Shown one piece after another: positions 18,948 to 30,575 of a stretch of 64,000 nt of DNA. The stretch is taken from the NCBI GenBank assembly GCA_034509735.1, contig JACGWO010000006.1, positions 11,795,001 to 11,859,000 of the forward strand, in the 5' to 3' direction. How positions within the stretch are numbered: position 1 is the first letter of the stretch; each line of letters opens with the position of its first letter. The notes beneath the pieces were generated by a model that saw only the letters and a program-made list of their open reading frames with translations, had not been told where the DNA came from and ran no database searches. The position numbers and the translations under genes are program-made. This DNA is from Sesamum alatum (lineage: Eukaryota > Streptophyta > Magnoliopsida > Lamiales > Pedaliaceae).

Positions 18948-21798
18948 TGTGACTCCAACCAGATAAATCACCTTCTGTCAATATTCTATATAAACCTCAA
19001 TCGATTAAATACCTCATCCAAATCTTTATATAACATACTTTACTATAGCATATGAAAACAACGAAGGTGGAGTTTCTAGCGATTACAAAACTTAAGATAC
19101 CAATCCAATCAGAGTTTAATATTCTCATAAATATGTAACTAACACTCCCGACTAATGATGACACTTCAGTTCTGACCCACCTAATAAGGCTGACAACTGG
19201 CTACGAGATAGCTAGATGAGTCATTGCAATATATCTTCTGAAAAAGTACATGGTGAAGAGTGAGTTGCCAACTCAGTACGTATAGCTAATATCTATATAT
19301 GTATCCACATATAAGCACATACACTGAAGACAAATTTTTATGTAATAACACCAATCAATTAATCCATATTCGTTATGCAGTAATTACAATATCATGAATT
19401 AATCAATAACATCCATCAGTCGGGGATCACTATCAGAATCATGCATCAACCACAACATAACACACACACAATTATTGTTTTATTATCTTAGGGCCCTGCT
19501 TAACCCAGCTGGAACATATCCAATGGTTTGCTGGCTATCATCATCTCCATCATATCATCATCATGTTTTTTCTCCGATCATATCACATCTCGTATGATAT
19601 TACATCATCCATCATGTCACACAACACACAGCTCTTATGATATTATATCATCGTGATATCCCACAACACACAGTTTGTATGATATAACCTAATCTCCGTT
19701 TAATTGTTGACAACACACAGCTCCTCACCAATCCCATCATCATAAACCATTGAATATGCACCAGGCTAGGTAATCCATCTCTTCATCTCAATTCACCATC
19801 TGTACATTTAATGGCTTCATAATTCAACTCCAATAAATAATCAAATAGAATCATGTCACAATCATTCATGACCACTCCATCATTCATATTTGTTCACCAA
19901 CAAAATCGAAGTATATTACAAGTATTTACCATGTACATCACACCGAACCATAGAAAGAACACAAACGACTATTTCACAAGACCACCACATAATCCAGTTT
20001 CGCGTTATAACAGTTTACAATCAAGATTACACATAACCATGCATCTTCATATATATATATATGTATATATATAATTAACTATACTTACCTCAATTCCACA
20101 ATGATTTACTTAGTAAAATGACGTGTTCATTCTTGTACGTTTTTTTTTATATCCTATAATGAGTTATAAGACGTATCATCAATATATCGATAATATGATA
20201 ATTCCTTAATAAAGAATTAGACGATCTTCTTACACTTCTCACTGATCTTTTAATATCTTATTTTACAAAATTGAGATCCTTGTTTCGTTTTCTTCTACAT
20301 AAAGTAGACTTGATTATCTTCCCATAAGTATATATATATTGCTATATTTAAGTTAGTTTTTTATATTTTTTTCAAGAATTTTCTTTACCGCCCCTTAACT
20401 GTGAATCCTGCCAGCATGAACACTGATCACTAATTAAATCATAATTTGAAGTATACTAATCCAACCTAAAAACTGTTTTAGTATGATAAACTAGACATAC
20501 TAGGCTTTCCAATAGTATAAAATTTGTATATTCCAATAGTATCTCTCTTATTCCTATTCATGGTTTGTTTTTTTACAGAATCTGTGTACCAGCTTACAAA
20601 TTCTCCCCAGACTAAAGCACAATTTATAAAATGCATTATTATTACTCCAAATGCTCCCATAATTCTATAGTTTTATCTCCAACAATAATGATATCAATCA
20701 TATTTGTATATAACAAGTTATTCAGGTTTTAGCAAAACCTATTCTGTATTGTCGCAGATCCATAGCCTCTACTTCAAAATTCTTCCAAAATTCGCATAAT
20801 CGTTCACAAATTATGATATTTACAGAATAATATATAATATGTGTCTAGTTTTAGTTTAAGAAAGAATCATGCAAATTGGACCATTATAACTCAAGTTAAA
20901 GAGTTTTTTAAAACACTCAGTCTGGATTACCGCAGAAACAGGGCAATATAATGTTCTCTCCAATCTAGCCACTAAAAAGAAAGATTTAGCTTCTGATCAA
21001 AACTAAAAAGTTATATATGATATGCTAAAGTTTTCATAGAAAAAAAAGTCACTAAATTTGAACCGGTAAAACTCAAGATGTTTTGAAAAACCCGAGGCTG
21101 TTCGGATAGAGCTTCTGTTACCATGTATCTAGCTTAACTCATCCATTTCTAACATGTTCTATATAAATCTAAGCTAAAACTCAAAATTAAACAGATTTCT
21201 TACCAATATCAGTTGAGAAGGATCTAGGCTTGAGTTCTTTTTGAAGGAAAGAAAAGAATGAAAATGAACAATCAGGTCTTATATATATATATATAGGATT
21301 GCACTCTCTCTCATCTCTCCACCGCCTCACCCATCTCTTTGTCTTTCTCTCTCTCTCTCTCTCTTGCTTTTTATTAGTTTTTATATTCTTATATAATATT
21401 CTAGAGCTGAATAATAGACTAGGTGTATATATATATATTCATAGATATATTGGATAAGTTAGTAGGTGTGTACATATAGGTGTATATATATGAATATTAT
21501 ATTGGAAAGAACCATGTTGATAAGGATGACTTATTTTGTTGTTTAGTGTAGTAATATATATATATATATATAATTTATATTCATTTATAAGATATTATAT
21601 GTCCCCCTTGCATCTTCACAAATTTTCTATTTAAACCCCCAAAAACTTTTTATTGCTTTAAAATTCAAGTATCTCCAAGAATATATCTTTTCACATAATT
21701 TCTAATTAAGAACCAAATATTATATACATCGTCACATTATATATCTATTTTATTATGCTAATAAATGATAATCAAGTATTAACGTTGAGGATGTTACA
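18948..21798 (-). repeat. Gypsy 3' LTR (left), 2851 bp
   Basis: Shares with the right LTR the blocks 'ccaaccagataaatca', 'gataccaatccaatcagagt', 'gttgccaactcagta', 'ttagggccctgcttaacc', then, after a 1.8-kb stretch absent from the right LTR, 'aatattctag.gctgaataat' to 'gaggatgttaca'. The extra stretch (about 19566-21367) has imperfect repeats containing 'acaacacacagct' and TATGATAT words (19600-19740), AT microsatellites and a TC run (about 21346-21364). About 49 bp near its left end, present in the right LTR, are deleted here. Confidence 0.85.
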
Positions 21799-21810
21799 AT
21801 TCTCCCCTCC
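21799..21810 (-). promoter_or_regulatory. Gypsy polypurine tract
   Basis: On the element strand GGAGGGGAGAAT immediately precedes the LTR start TGTAACATCC, as expected for plus-strand priming of reverse transcription. Confidence 0.75.
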
Positions 21811-21849
21811 TAATATCAAGTACCCCAACCAGATAAACCCGTTCAAGGG

Positions 21850-22400
21850 GGTTGAGGATGATTTTCTTACTCGTTCAAGGAAACAAATAGGGGTACTTCT
21901 TCTTCTTCTTCATATTTTTCTCAACTTCCCAAGTGGCTTCTTTTTTATAGTGACGACTCTACGTTACTATTGCCATTGATATCTCTGTATTTCTCAATTC
22001 TTTGTCGTCTAATCCAGAATCTCTATTAGCTCTTTCACGTACGTTAAGCTTTACGAAATTTTCATCTTTGGTGTTCACAAAATATGGCTAGGATTGTACT
22101 GGTATCGTCGTAGCATAGAAATAGCCACATTGTGTAATCTTACTATTTCTAAAATATATAACTCAACTAATTTATTCATAGAATGACCGTATGATATGGG
22201 CAATAAATGAGCTGATTTAGTCGGTCCATCCACACTACCCGAATAGCATCATGTTCTCTGGATGTACGGGGCAACCCAACCATAAAATCTGTAATGATCT
22301 TATCCCATTTTCGTTCAGCTATAGGTAAAGATGGAAGCTTATCTCCTAGTGCTTGATGTTTTACCCTCACTTGTCGATAAGTTAACCATTTAAACACAAT
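21850..22400 (-). pseudogene. Gypsy integrase core and chromodomain-like C-terminus
   Basis: Minus-strand 22176-22397 reads WLTYRQVRVKHQALGDKLPS then LPIAERKWDKIITDFMVGLP and RTSREHDAIRVVWMDRLN. This is the gypsy integrase segment holding the first catalytic Asp (MDFVxGLP-type; Asp kept). Near 22010-21850 it reads DDKELRNTEISMAIVT, a stop, RRHYKKEATWEVEKNMKKK and YPYLF, matching the chromodomain-like tail (EEATWExExxMRxxYPxLF) of plant chromoviruses. The middle of the integrase, with the other two catalytic residues, appears deleted. Pseudogene. Confidence 0.75.
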
Positions 22401-22990
22401 TATGCTCCATCATTTTTCATGATCTACCATCAATAGTAGGATCCTAAATTCTATTTCATTTTTATAGTACGAGGAGGCATTCCATATGGTGCATTGTCGT
22501 TTTTCTTGCATAACTACATCAGGTACACAACTTGCCTCTCATTCACTATCACTCCATCAATCTTTATTGAAAAACTGGGTATCTTATCCTAGTTTTCTTT
22601 CTCTGACATCCTTAATAAGAAAACACCAAACAGGACAGTAGTAATTCAACCACTAAAGTATTTCCACCATCTATCGAGTTTCGAGATATTCTTCCCAGCA
22701 CATAAAAGCAACAATTATGACAGTTTATCCAGGTATACTAATCTAGTCCCAATGTATGATAATAATGTTATATGTAAACAAAACCCCTTCAGCATCTCCT
22801 CTCTAATACCCTGAAACTTATTCATGAACTAGGATTGTATTAGTCAGTTCTAAAATCAACATTTATTTTCCTTAAATCTCATCAATACAATTTTGCTAAA
22901 ATCATCATCCATAAACCCATATATCTCTTGTATATTTTGGCATTATAAAAATTTATTGAGCACCAACAATTTCATCTCATGTACCTAATA
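22401..22990 (-). other. Gypsy internal remnant, no readable domain
   Basis: Lies inside the gypsy element between the integrase piece and the Copia-A1 insertion point. It should correspond to the RNase H-integrase junction, but I could not read a convincing motif in any frame. The region is heavily decayed or rearranged. Confidence 0.4.
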
Positions 22991-22995
22991 GATAC
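22991..22995. other. Copia-A1 target-site duplication, left copy (GATAC)
   Basis: GATAC sits directly before the LTR start TGAAGGATAAG and is repeated at 32808-32812 directly after the LTR end TCTAACA. The match fixes both boundaries of Copia-A1. Confidence 0.9.
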
Positions 22996-25227
22996 TGAAG
23001 GATAAGTGGATCCGCCCGGGAGCGCGAGCGGAAGCGAGGAAGCGAGGAAATTGCGTAAATTAAATCAAATCTAATTTAAAATACGAATCCCAAGGGTTGT
23101 GCCCTTGGGTGCTCAACCGGGCGTTCGATGTAGAATGTGTAAATATTGGAAATGAATATTAAACACATAGGGCATAGATAAATATATATAATCAATCAAA
23201 GCGTAATAAACCGTTACCTTTGATTGTTTAGCGTATGCTCCCGGCTACTTGCGTTGTTCCTTCTCTGGAATGCTCACGAAATCCAAACGTATGGATTCTC
23301 CAAAGGTGATCCACACCACACCGGAAGAAACACACGTTCTTCTTGCTAGAAAAGAACGGGTTTAAGAAGGAATCGGTTTAAGAGAAGAACACTATGAATT
23401 AGTGCTCTCTTAAACTTACTTTGTTCTTCTTCTTGATTCACAATCAAGTGAAGAACACAAGTGAAAGAGAGGGAGAGAGGGCCGAGAGTTGAGAGAGAGG
23501 AGAGGGATTTTTGTCTTCTCTTTTTCCTAGAAAAAGATGAATAATGAATCACTTATGCTTGGTGTTGTATATTCTAATATATATACATAATTAATGTGAT
23601 TATTGGAATGTGTCTAGGTTCATCCAAGGATGTCTAGATTCATTTCAATCAATCACCATCAATTCTTCGATCAAGCCTACCAAAATTTATGGTATGATCA
23701 AATCATACCAAAAAGGAAGAACTTGATTGGAGTTGATTTGTCTCTTTCCAAAAGAGATAAGTCAACATACCACCTAGCATGAAACATGGCTGATTTTGCT
23801 TCCTCCAAGGGAGGATGTCGGCCATGTTTAATTAAGGGAATAAGTCCAACTTCTTCCTATTCCAAAATAGGAATTATTTCTCCTCTCGGGTATAATTTAA
23901 CGGACCGGGTTTTATCGTAATCCAATTACGACGAATCCAATATTAAATCCAATTTAATGCCTATTTAAATTATTCTCATTGATGTTTTAATCCAATTAAA
24001 AGATCTAACGTCTCAACGTCTCAACTTTCCATATTTAATCGAAAATCCAATTTACCGATTAAACGAAAGCTCAATACAATATCGGCCCGTCCATCCAATG
24101 GACTTTCCCTTAAGTAATGGAATTACTTATTTTATCCTTCGAGATTGAGTCCAAGTCGATCTCTCAACCTCCTCGGTGATTTGTGTGTGACCCTTTAGGT
24201 TCACCCTCAGCTAGACTTGGGCCCGTGTCCCACAAGGGCCCGTTACCATGGGTGTCCGTCTAGCAACGGTCCATGGCACTAGAGAGTAGGTGAATTGGCA
24301 TGAACATTTAGGCGCCGATTCCGTAATGGTACGATCCTTCCATCTACCGTCTCCCGGCCTTAGTCTAGGGTGTGGAATTGGGCGTCGGTTCCCATCCTTG
24401 ACTAGGCATCTATGCTTAATACTCGAGGTCACGTATGCTTCATTGCGTCAACACAGGAAACCGTTCCCTATTCGACCAACCACTGTGGCCACAGCTTCAA
24501 ACAACATGAACGTGTCTCCGAGTGCATAGGAGATACCTCTATCACGTACTGACAGGGGACGGATCCTCTTCTTGGAATCCACCGTCCTCGCTACACATTC
24601 CGACTGCACTGGACAAGGCTTATGATAATCATCTTACGGAATGATTACCTCTCGCCAGATCCAAGATACAACCGTCATGTGCACGCGACTGCCATGATCC
24701 CTCAAGTCTGAGGATTACGCCCGTACTATCGAAACCGGGGAAAACCAATCATACTAACCAAGCGTCCAAGGCTTCAATATGATGATCCCCGCGAGTCAGT
24801 CCAGTCGGCTCGACCGCAGTCGACCAACCCATCAAGATCGTGTAGGCGTCCCACGCCTGTCGCCGATGAAACACGGCACTCATCCAATGAACACGACTCT
24901 TGACGCAAGTCTCAATAGGACTCTCGATGCCCTTTCTCGAGGTCCTCGACTTGGAGCGTTTCAGACCCAACTCTTAATCAGTTGGTTTCATGACCACCAT
25001 TCAATGTGTGGCCCAACTGCACGAGTTGTTATCCATGGTTTGTGGGCTTTGTTGCGATATAAGTTAAACACCGTTTTTAACAAATGTAAGATGAGCGCAA
25101 CAAAGAAGGTACCATTGGTGACGAGTACTCATCTTATTCATCACATAATAATACTACATTTACATCATGTTGTCAGATAGGTTACAAATCGCCAAACCTA
25201 TTGGCTTTCTGGCCACCTATTCTAACA
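22996..25227 (-). repeat. Copia-A1 3' LTR (left)
   Basis: Plus strand starts TGAAGGATAAG and ends CCTATTCTAACA; on the element strand it is TGTTAGAATAGG to CTTCA. Same length as the right LTR. A side-by-side reading of the first 585 bp shows about 13 differences, 11 of them in the first 160 bp. The open frames inside it (for example 24779-25180) recur in the right LTR only because the LTR is duplicated. Confidence 0.95.
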
Positions 25228-25239
25228 ATCTCCCACTTG
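25228..25239 (-). promoter_or_regulatory. Copia-A1 polypurine tract
   Basis: The element strand reads CAAGTGGGAGAT directly before LTR start TGTTAGAATAGG. The same motif precedes the 3' LTRs of Copia-A2 and Copia-B1. Confidence 0.85.
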
Positions 25240-25900
25240 ACCTAAAGCCAATCACATTGGCCTCAAACCTCTTATTCAGATGGTGAGTATGGGCAACTTG
25301 CAACATAGGCTTAGCAAGTGGATCTGCTATGTTTTCTGCGGAGCTGACTCGGTCCAACCGAACGTCACTCCTGCTATCCATCTCTCTAAGTAGATGGTAG
25401 CGTCTAAGAATATGCTTGGATCGTGATGAGATCTGGGTTCCTTTGCTAGCACTATCGGCCCGTTGTTATCATAAAGATAATTACAGGTTTAGTAATGCTA
25501 GGTACTACATCCAACCCTTGGATCTAGCTCATCAACCAAACCACTCCTTAGCAGCTTCCAAAGCCGCTATGTATTCAAAACTCTATGGTGGAGTCCGCCG
25601 TGGTAGCCTGCTTGGAACCCTTCCAAGTAACCACGCCACCATTTAGTCTAAATACAAAACCAAACTGAGACTTGAGATGATCGTCATCCGACTAGAAACT
25701 AGTGTCGCTATAGCTTTCCAGTACCAACTCTCCACCGCCGTAGATCAAGAACATGTCCTTAGTCCTTTTCAGGTACTTTAGGATAGTCTTGACTGCACTC
25801 TAGTGTGCCTCCCCGGCACACGACTGATATCGGCTAGTTACGCTCAAAGCGAAAGCCACATCAGGTCTAGTGCACTGAACAATATACTGTATGCTGCCTA
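25240..25900 (-). pseudogene. Copia-A1 RNase H pseudogene
   Basis: The minus-strand frame gives SIQYIVQCTRPDVAFALSVT, SRYQSCAGEAH, stop, SAVKTILKYLKRTKDMFLIY, GGGELVLESYSDTSF, stop, SDDD, and near the end LAKEPRSHHDPSIFLDATI. Two stops correspond to W (TGG to TAG) and Q (CAG to TAG) compared with Copia-A2. A 10-bp deletion near 25905 shifts the frame from RT into RNase H. Copia pol normally carries RNase H at its C-terminus; this copy is inactive. Confidence 0.8.
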
Positions 25901-26699
25901 GCATAGGGGATGTCCAACATCCTTTTAAGCTCCTCATCAGTCTTAGGAGACTGCTTCTTGGATAACTTAATTCCATGCCTCATAGGAAGGAATCCTCGTT
26001 TTGAGTTCTCCATCTTGAATCTCTTCAAGACTTTCTCAATATACGAGGACTGGGCCATTCCTAACATCCTTCTAAATCTATCCCTGTAGATCTTGATGCC
26101 AACGATGTAGGATGCCTCGCCCATATCCTTCATGGAGAATTGCGTTGACAACCAAGCTTTAGTGGTACCCAACTTCTTAGCATCATTCTCAATGAGCAAG
26201 ATGTCATCCACGTAAAGCACCAGAAACGTAACTGAGCTCCTACTGATCTTCTTGTATACACAAGGATCGGACTCGTTCTTGATGAAATCATATCCCCGTA
26301 CGACTTCATCAAAATGTATGTTCCAGCTTCGGGAAGCTTGTTTGAGGCCATAAATGCACCTTTGGAGACGGCAGACTTCTGCTCTTCCTCTACGAAACCG
26401 TTGAGGAAGGCCATTTTCACGTCCATCTGCCATATTTCATAGTCATAGCATGCTGCTATAACAAGCAGTATCCGAATGGACTTGGCCATTGCTACGGGCG
26501 AGTAGGTTTCCTCAAAATCGACCCCGGGTCGCTGAGTGTAACCTTTCGCCACAAGCTTGGCTTTGAAGGTTGTAACCTCCCCGTCAGCTCCAAGCTTACG
26601 TTTGTAGACCCATTTACACCCTACGGGTTTAACCCCTTTGGGTGGATCTACTAGGGTCCAAATCTTGTTTGTACCCATCGAGTCCATCTCGGATTTCAT
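25867..26699 (-). pseudogene. Copia-A1 reverse transcriptase (RVT_2), frameshifted
   Basis: Two overlapping minus-strand frames. 26699-26270 gives NKIWTLVDPPKGVKPVGCKW, VYKRKLGADGEVTTFKAKLV, AKGYTQRPGVDFEETYSPVA and QMDVKMAFLNGFVEE. 26433-25867 gives CRLQRCIYGLKQASRSWNIH, VTFLVLYVDDILLIEND (intact YVDD active site), STQFSMKDMGEASYIVGIKI and SSYIEKVLKRFKMENSKRGF. The frames are joined by a ~40-bp deletion after FLNGFVEE that removes the family's EIYMDQPEGF segment. Otherwise the polymerase domain is well preserved. Confidence 0.9.
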
Positions 26700-27838
26700 G
26701 GCCTCAAGCTACTTGTCCGAATCGATGTCCGACATCGCTTCTCCGTACGTCTTCGGATCATTATCCAACTGACCGGTCAGGCCCAGAAATCCATACCTAT
26801 CAGGTGCATGGGATACTCTGGCCGACCTACGGAGGACTGGAACAATATCAGTGGGAACTTCTGGCTCAGATGTCACGGCCGCCTCTTGGAGTGCCTCACT
26901 TGATTCCTCAAGGAGCATCTCATCGCGTCCACTATCCGATGGAAAATCTTTTTTCAAGAACACTGCGTTTCGCGAGACAAAACCTTTTACTCGGAGGGAT
27001 CATAGAAATAATATCCCGCACTTTCTTTTGGATAGCCGATGAACCTGCATAAACTAGACCTTGAGTCCAGTTTATCTCCCACTAATCTCTTGACATATGC
27101 GGGGCAACCCCACACTTTCAAGTATTTGTAGGAGGCAGGCTTGCCATGCCATATTTCATATGGCGTCTGGGATACCCTTTTAGATGGCGCCAAGTTCAAA
27201 ACTTTGGCCGCCGTCTCAAGAGCGTATCCCTAGAAGGAAAGGGGGAGTTCGGTAAAACTCATCATGGATCGGACCATGTCCAACAAGGTCCGATTCCTCC
27301 TTTCAGACACACCATTAAGCTATGGTGTTCCAGGAGGGGTCTACTGAGAGAGAATCCCATTCTCTTTTAGATAATCAGTAAACTCACGACTCAAATACTC
27401 TCCACCTCGGTCCGATCGAAGGGCTTTGATCTTTCGACTGGTTTGGTTCTCTACTTCAAGTCTGTATTCCTTAAATCTTCCAAAGGCTTCAGACTTGTAC
27501 CTCATCAGGTAAACATAACCATACCGTGAGTGAACATCGATAAAGGTTATGAAGTACGAGTACCCACCTCTAGCCTGAGTATTGAGTGGACCACAGACAT
27601 CTGTATGGATCAAATCCAACAAACCACTGGCTAGCGTACTTTGTCCAACAAAGGGTTTCTTGGTCATTTTTCCCTTTAGACAGGATTCGCATGTCGGTAG
27701 GTTGTCCAAATCGTCTATTGCTAGACTCTTTGAGTCCACCAACCTTCTTATCCTATCTTTAGAGATATGACCTAACCTTGTATGCCATATCTGTGCGTTA
27801 TTATGATCATCACATTTTTGTTTGTGTTCTGCAGTCAT
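26700..27838 (-). pseudogene. Copia-A1 GAG-pre-integrase and integrase
   Basis: 27838-27341 is open: IWHTRLGHISKDRIRRLV...LPTCESCLKGK (HHCC zinc finger), DLIHTDVCGPLNTQARGG (first Asp), FITFIDVHSRYGYVYLM, KIKALRSDRGGEYLS (second Asp). The next residues show two stops where W and Q are expected (ILSQ*TPPGTP*LNGVSERRN, which keeps the catalytic Glu). After a further stop at SF*GYALETAAK, the frame gives YEIWHGKPASYKYLKVWGC and LCRFIGYPKESAGYYFYDP. The linker to RT (26963-26709) has GRDEMLLEESSE and RRSARVSHAPDRYGF. It ends SDIDSDK, then a TAG stop before LEAMKSEM, a stop also present in Copia-A2. Confidence 0.9.
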
Positions 27839-28731
27839 AATCTAATTACACTGTTGAACACAAACATACCTGGGTTGGAGAGGAGTTGTGGGCACTCCCT
27901 CTTCCAATGCCCTTTCCTTTGGCAATGCATGCAGACATCATTTACCTTGGACCGCTGAGAACCACGGGCCTTCCCTTTCCCTTTGCTCGGTCCAACCGGA
28001 GCAACAGGGATGCCCGGAGCACTAGCAGGGCCCGCAACTGTCTTCCCTTTGCCCTTCTTCCTCTTCCAGCATCCAGCCCTCTTGCCATTCGCATTCGAGG
28101 TTGAAGCCTCTCCTATCAATACCATCAGCGCCGACTTGTGGGTCGTTGCCTCGTATTGGACCAGCATGTTGATCAATTCATGAATAGACTTCTCAAGTCT
28201 GTTCATGTTGTAGTTTACAACAAATGGGTCATAGGATGGAGGAAGCGACTGGAGGATCACGTCAATGTACGTGTCATTGTTAAGCCCAGCTTTAAGGTCC
28301 TCGAGTTTCTCCACTAGGGAGAGCATCTTGACCCCATGACTCTGTACAGACACTCCTTCAACGAGCTTGGTGCCAAAGAATGCTTTTGTGGCGGCATATC
28401 TAATATGCCTATCCGGAACCGCATAAACCTCGTTTATGCGGAGCATTATGGCGAAGACGTTGTCCAGCCTCTCATACTGCTTCTGGATGTCGTTAGACAT
28501 CAAAGCCAGTATGATACTGCGTACTTTCCGGTTGTCCTCATGCCATTTCTCGAACGTCAAACGTTCTTCAAGCGTGGACCCCTCCGGTAAGTCGCTCGGT
28601 GGTGGCTCGTCCAAGACGTAGCATTGGTTCTCGAAACCGAGGATAATCCTCTGGTTTCTCAGCCAGTCCGAGTAGTTCGTTCCGTTGAATTTGTTAGTTT
28701 CGAGAATCATGGTTAATGGGTTCTTAGACAT
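27835..28731 (-). CDS. Copia-A1 gag ORF (298 codons), protease deleted downstream
   Basis: Intact ORF from ATG: MSKNPLTMILETNKFNGTNY, SDWLRNQRII (the Retrotran_gag_2-type N-terminus), TFEKWHEDNRKVRSIILALM, LPPSYDPFVVNYNMN, ELINMLVQYEATTHKS, a basic Gly/Pro/Ala-rich stretch, and a CCHC zinc knuckle CMHCQRKGHWKRECP near residues 263-277. It encodes the capsid-like structural protein that packages element RNA in cytoplasmic particles. In Copia-A2 gag is followed by a DTG protease. Here the sequence jumps from GMFV to the region just before MTAEHK, so the protease is gone and gag ends in a few unrelated codons (FNSVIRL). Confidence 0.9.
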   Translation of the reverse strand: MSKNPLTMILETNKFNGTNYSDWLRNQRIILGFENQCYVLDEPPPSDLPEGSTLEERLTFEKWHEDNRKVRSIILALMSNDIQKQYERLDNVFAIMLRINEVYAVPDRHIRYAATKAFFGTKLVEGVSVQSHGVKMLSLVEKLEDLKAGLNNDTYIDVILQSLPPSYDPFVVNYNMNRLEKSIHELINMLVQYEATTHKSALMVLIGEASTSNANGKRAGCWKRKKGKGKTVAGPASAPGIPVAPVGPSKGKGKARGSQRSKVNDVCMHCQRKGHWKRECPQLLSNPGMFVFNSVIRL

Positions 28732-30561
28732 ATCTACATTAATGAAAATGTAAAGTAGAAATTAGCAGATGATGGTAATATTATTGTTCAAGTTGAAGAC
28801 TTGGTCTTTTAGTCTTTAACCCTCCCACTATTTATACGAAAGTGCGCCACTCTCAAGCGGAGTTTCGGGAAACTATTTCCTAGTGGGCTTGGGATCCACA
28901 AGCGTAATCTCCATGCCCCACTTTTGCGATTCACATGAAGAAGACCTCGTGGGAGATATCCAATATCATTCTCATCCAATGAGATTCCCAAGTTATTTTG
29001 CCTCACCTATTCGCATGGTTCCGAGGACTCCAAGCAAACCATGTTACTCAGTGTTAGGCCCGACCCATCAACCAAATCATACCTCAAACTGTCGCCCCCC
29101 ACGACTCGTGAGACAGGGAAACAGCGAGCGCAGTCTTTTTGTTCACAACAATGGTGCAGCTTTTCCCTAGTCCAAGTGTGCCACGACTCGTGAGACCACA
29201 CTTGGGTAGTGGTAGCTTCCTCACCACATTGCTGTGGACGGAAGGCTCGGACAGATCATAAATACCATTTTGATCCAAGTCCGTTCTGGGCCTAATATTT
29301 AATTTGGTCCAACCAAATGAGAGTTTAAGTGTGACCGAGACCTCATCACATTATGGTGTTTTAGCATGCATAAATATCCAATATTTAAATCGATAAATAA
29401 AAAAAAATGCCGCATGCATAAAACATAGCATACCCCTGTCAGGATGATAACAAGCCCAACCTATGCGACCCACTGAGCCCGCAGTGAGTCTATGGTTTGT
29501 CTAGGGTGGTCCTAAATTATTACAATAATAATAAACCCATTGCCATTCCAATAGGCCTTGAAGTGCTTCTTATTTCACGCCTTGATGCTCCTCCTTGGGG
29601 TCTCCGACTCCATTTGCTTGTTAAAATTAAAACCTCACCAATCCTATCTACTCTCATTACAACTGAAAGTAATACATTGGTAATGAAGAAAACAAAACTT
29701 AACATCATGAGGCTGATAATACGGGAGATGATAATCCCAAAAACAAGAGGCACGCAGGCCTCACCCAACAGAAAATAATTGATCATACATTCATCCATAC
29801 ATAAGGTCTAGGGCTCTTGTGATCATCCCATGTTGATTCCATCAACTCATATAACACAATTATTCCAAATAATCATGCATAAATAACCAATGGACATTCC
29901 AAATACCCAAGTAATGTCCAACATCACAAAAGCATAAACATACAAATAATATGCAAATTTCAAATTTCAAATCTAATGGACATTTTAAACAATGCATCCA
30001 ATGCATGTATTAATCCCAAATTAATTAAGCAAATTTAATTCAAGGAATAATCCAATTATTCCAAAATCAAAAATACAAAATTAATATATTTTCAGAATAT
30101 TGTGCAGAAAATACGGAAAATCAAATTTTCCAGAAAAAGTCGAAAAACGGCACAAAACGGCCCAGCCGTTGTGCTGGCCGGCCGCGCACACTGGGCAGCG
30201 CGCGTGCGCGTCTATGCCGCGCGCGGCCTCAGCCAGTAGCGGCTGGCTGCGCACCGCGCGCGCGTTAGCCGAAGCCCAGCGCGCAGGCGCCCGCCTGCGC
30301 GCGGCTACTGCCGGCCCGATCAATTTTTTTTTTTTGTTTTTCAAAACTGTTTCAGCACAATAACAGTAATATTATTCTGAAAATAAGCATGCAATTTTAG
30401 ATCCAATCTAACAAAATAAAGCATGCCAAAAGTCCTTTAAATCCAAACAATTGAATTATCATATTACTCATATATTTATACAATCTAACATGCCAATAAA
30501 GCCATTAAAAGAAAGTAGATCATGCCAAACACATAGATCTATGCCCCTTACATCGAACCGG
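28732..30561 (-). other. Copia-A1 5' leader, about 1.8 kb, no gag coding
   Basis: Transcribed leader between primer site and gag start. The part near gag aligns with the Copia-A2 leader (for example 'gagattcccaagt.attttgcc' and 'cacttgg..tagggaaaagctgcaccat'). It contains a GC-rich core at about 30140-30330. Open frames on both strands over the GC core follow from base composition; I do not call them genes. Confidence 0.75.
30140..30330 (-). other. GC-rich core in the Copia-A1 leader
   Basis: About 190 bp of very GC-rich, CpG-rich DNA (runs such as 'ccgcgcgcgcgttagccg') in an otherwise AT-rich element. On the element strand it is followed by 'cacaacggctgggccgtttt'. The Copia-A2 leader has a similar core (49690-49895) followed by the same words, while the cores themselves have diverged more. 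It may be a structured RNA signal, such as for packaging or translation; that is inference. Confidence 0.6.
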
Positions 30562-30573
30562 GCTCTGATACCA
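30562..30573 (-). promoter_or_regulatory. Copia-A1 primer-binding site (tRNA-iMet)
   Basis: The element strand reads TGGTATCAGAGC two bases after the LTR end, complementary to the 3' end of initiator tRNA-Met. The same site follows the Copia-A2 5' LTR. Confidence 0.9.
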
Positions 30574-30575
30574 CT

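Noticed and set aside
23346..23552. 68-codon Ser-rich frame repeated at 30926-31132
   Set aside because: Another LTR duplicate; it follows from TC/GA-rich sequence in the LTR.
24779..25180. 133-codon open frame in the left Copia-A1 LTR, with a near-identical one at 32359-32760
   Set aside because: The two are alike because the LTR is duplicated. The frame is antisense to the element, has no recognised motif, and the Copia-A2 LTRs break it.
30081..30363. Open frames of 87 codons on both strands over the GC-rich leader core
   Set aside because: Open frames on both strands are expected from GC-rich composition. The Copia-A2 counterpart encodes a different sequence, so there is no sign of protein conservation.
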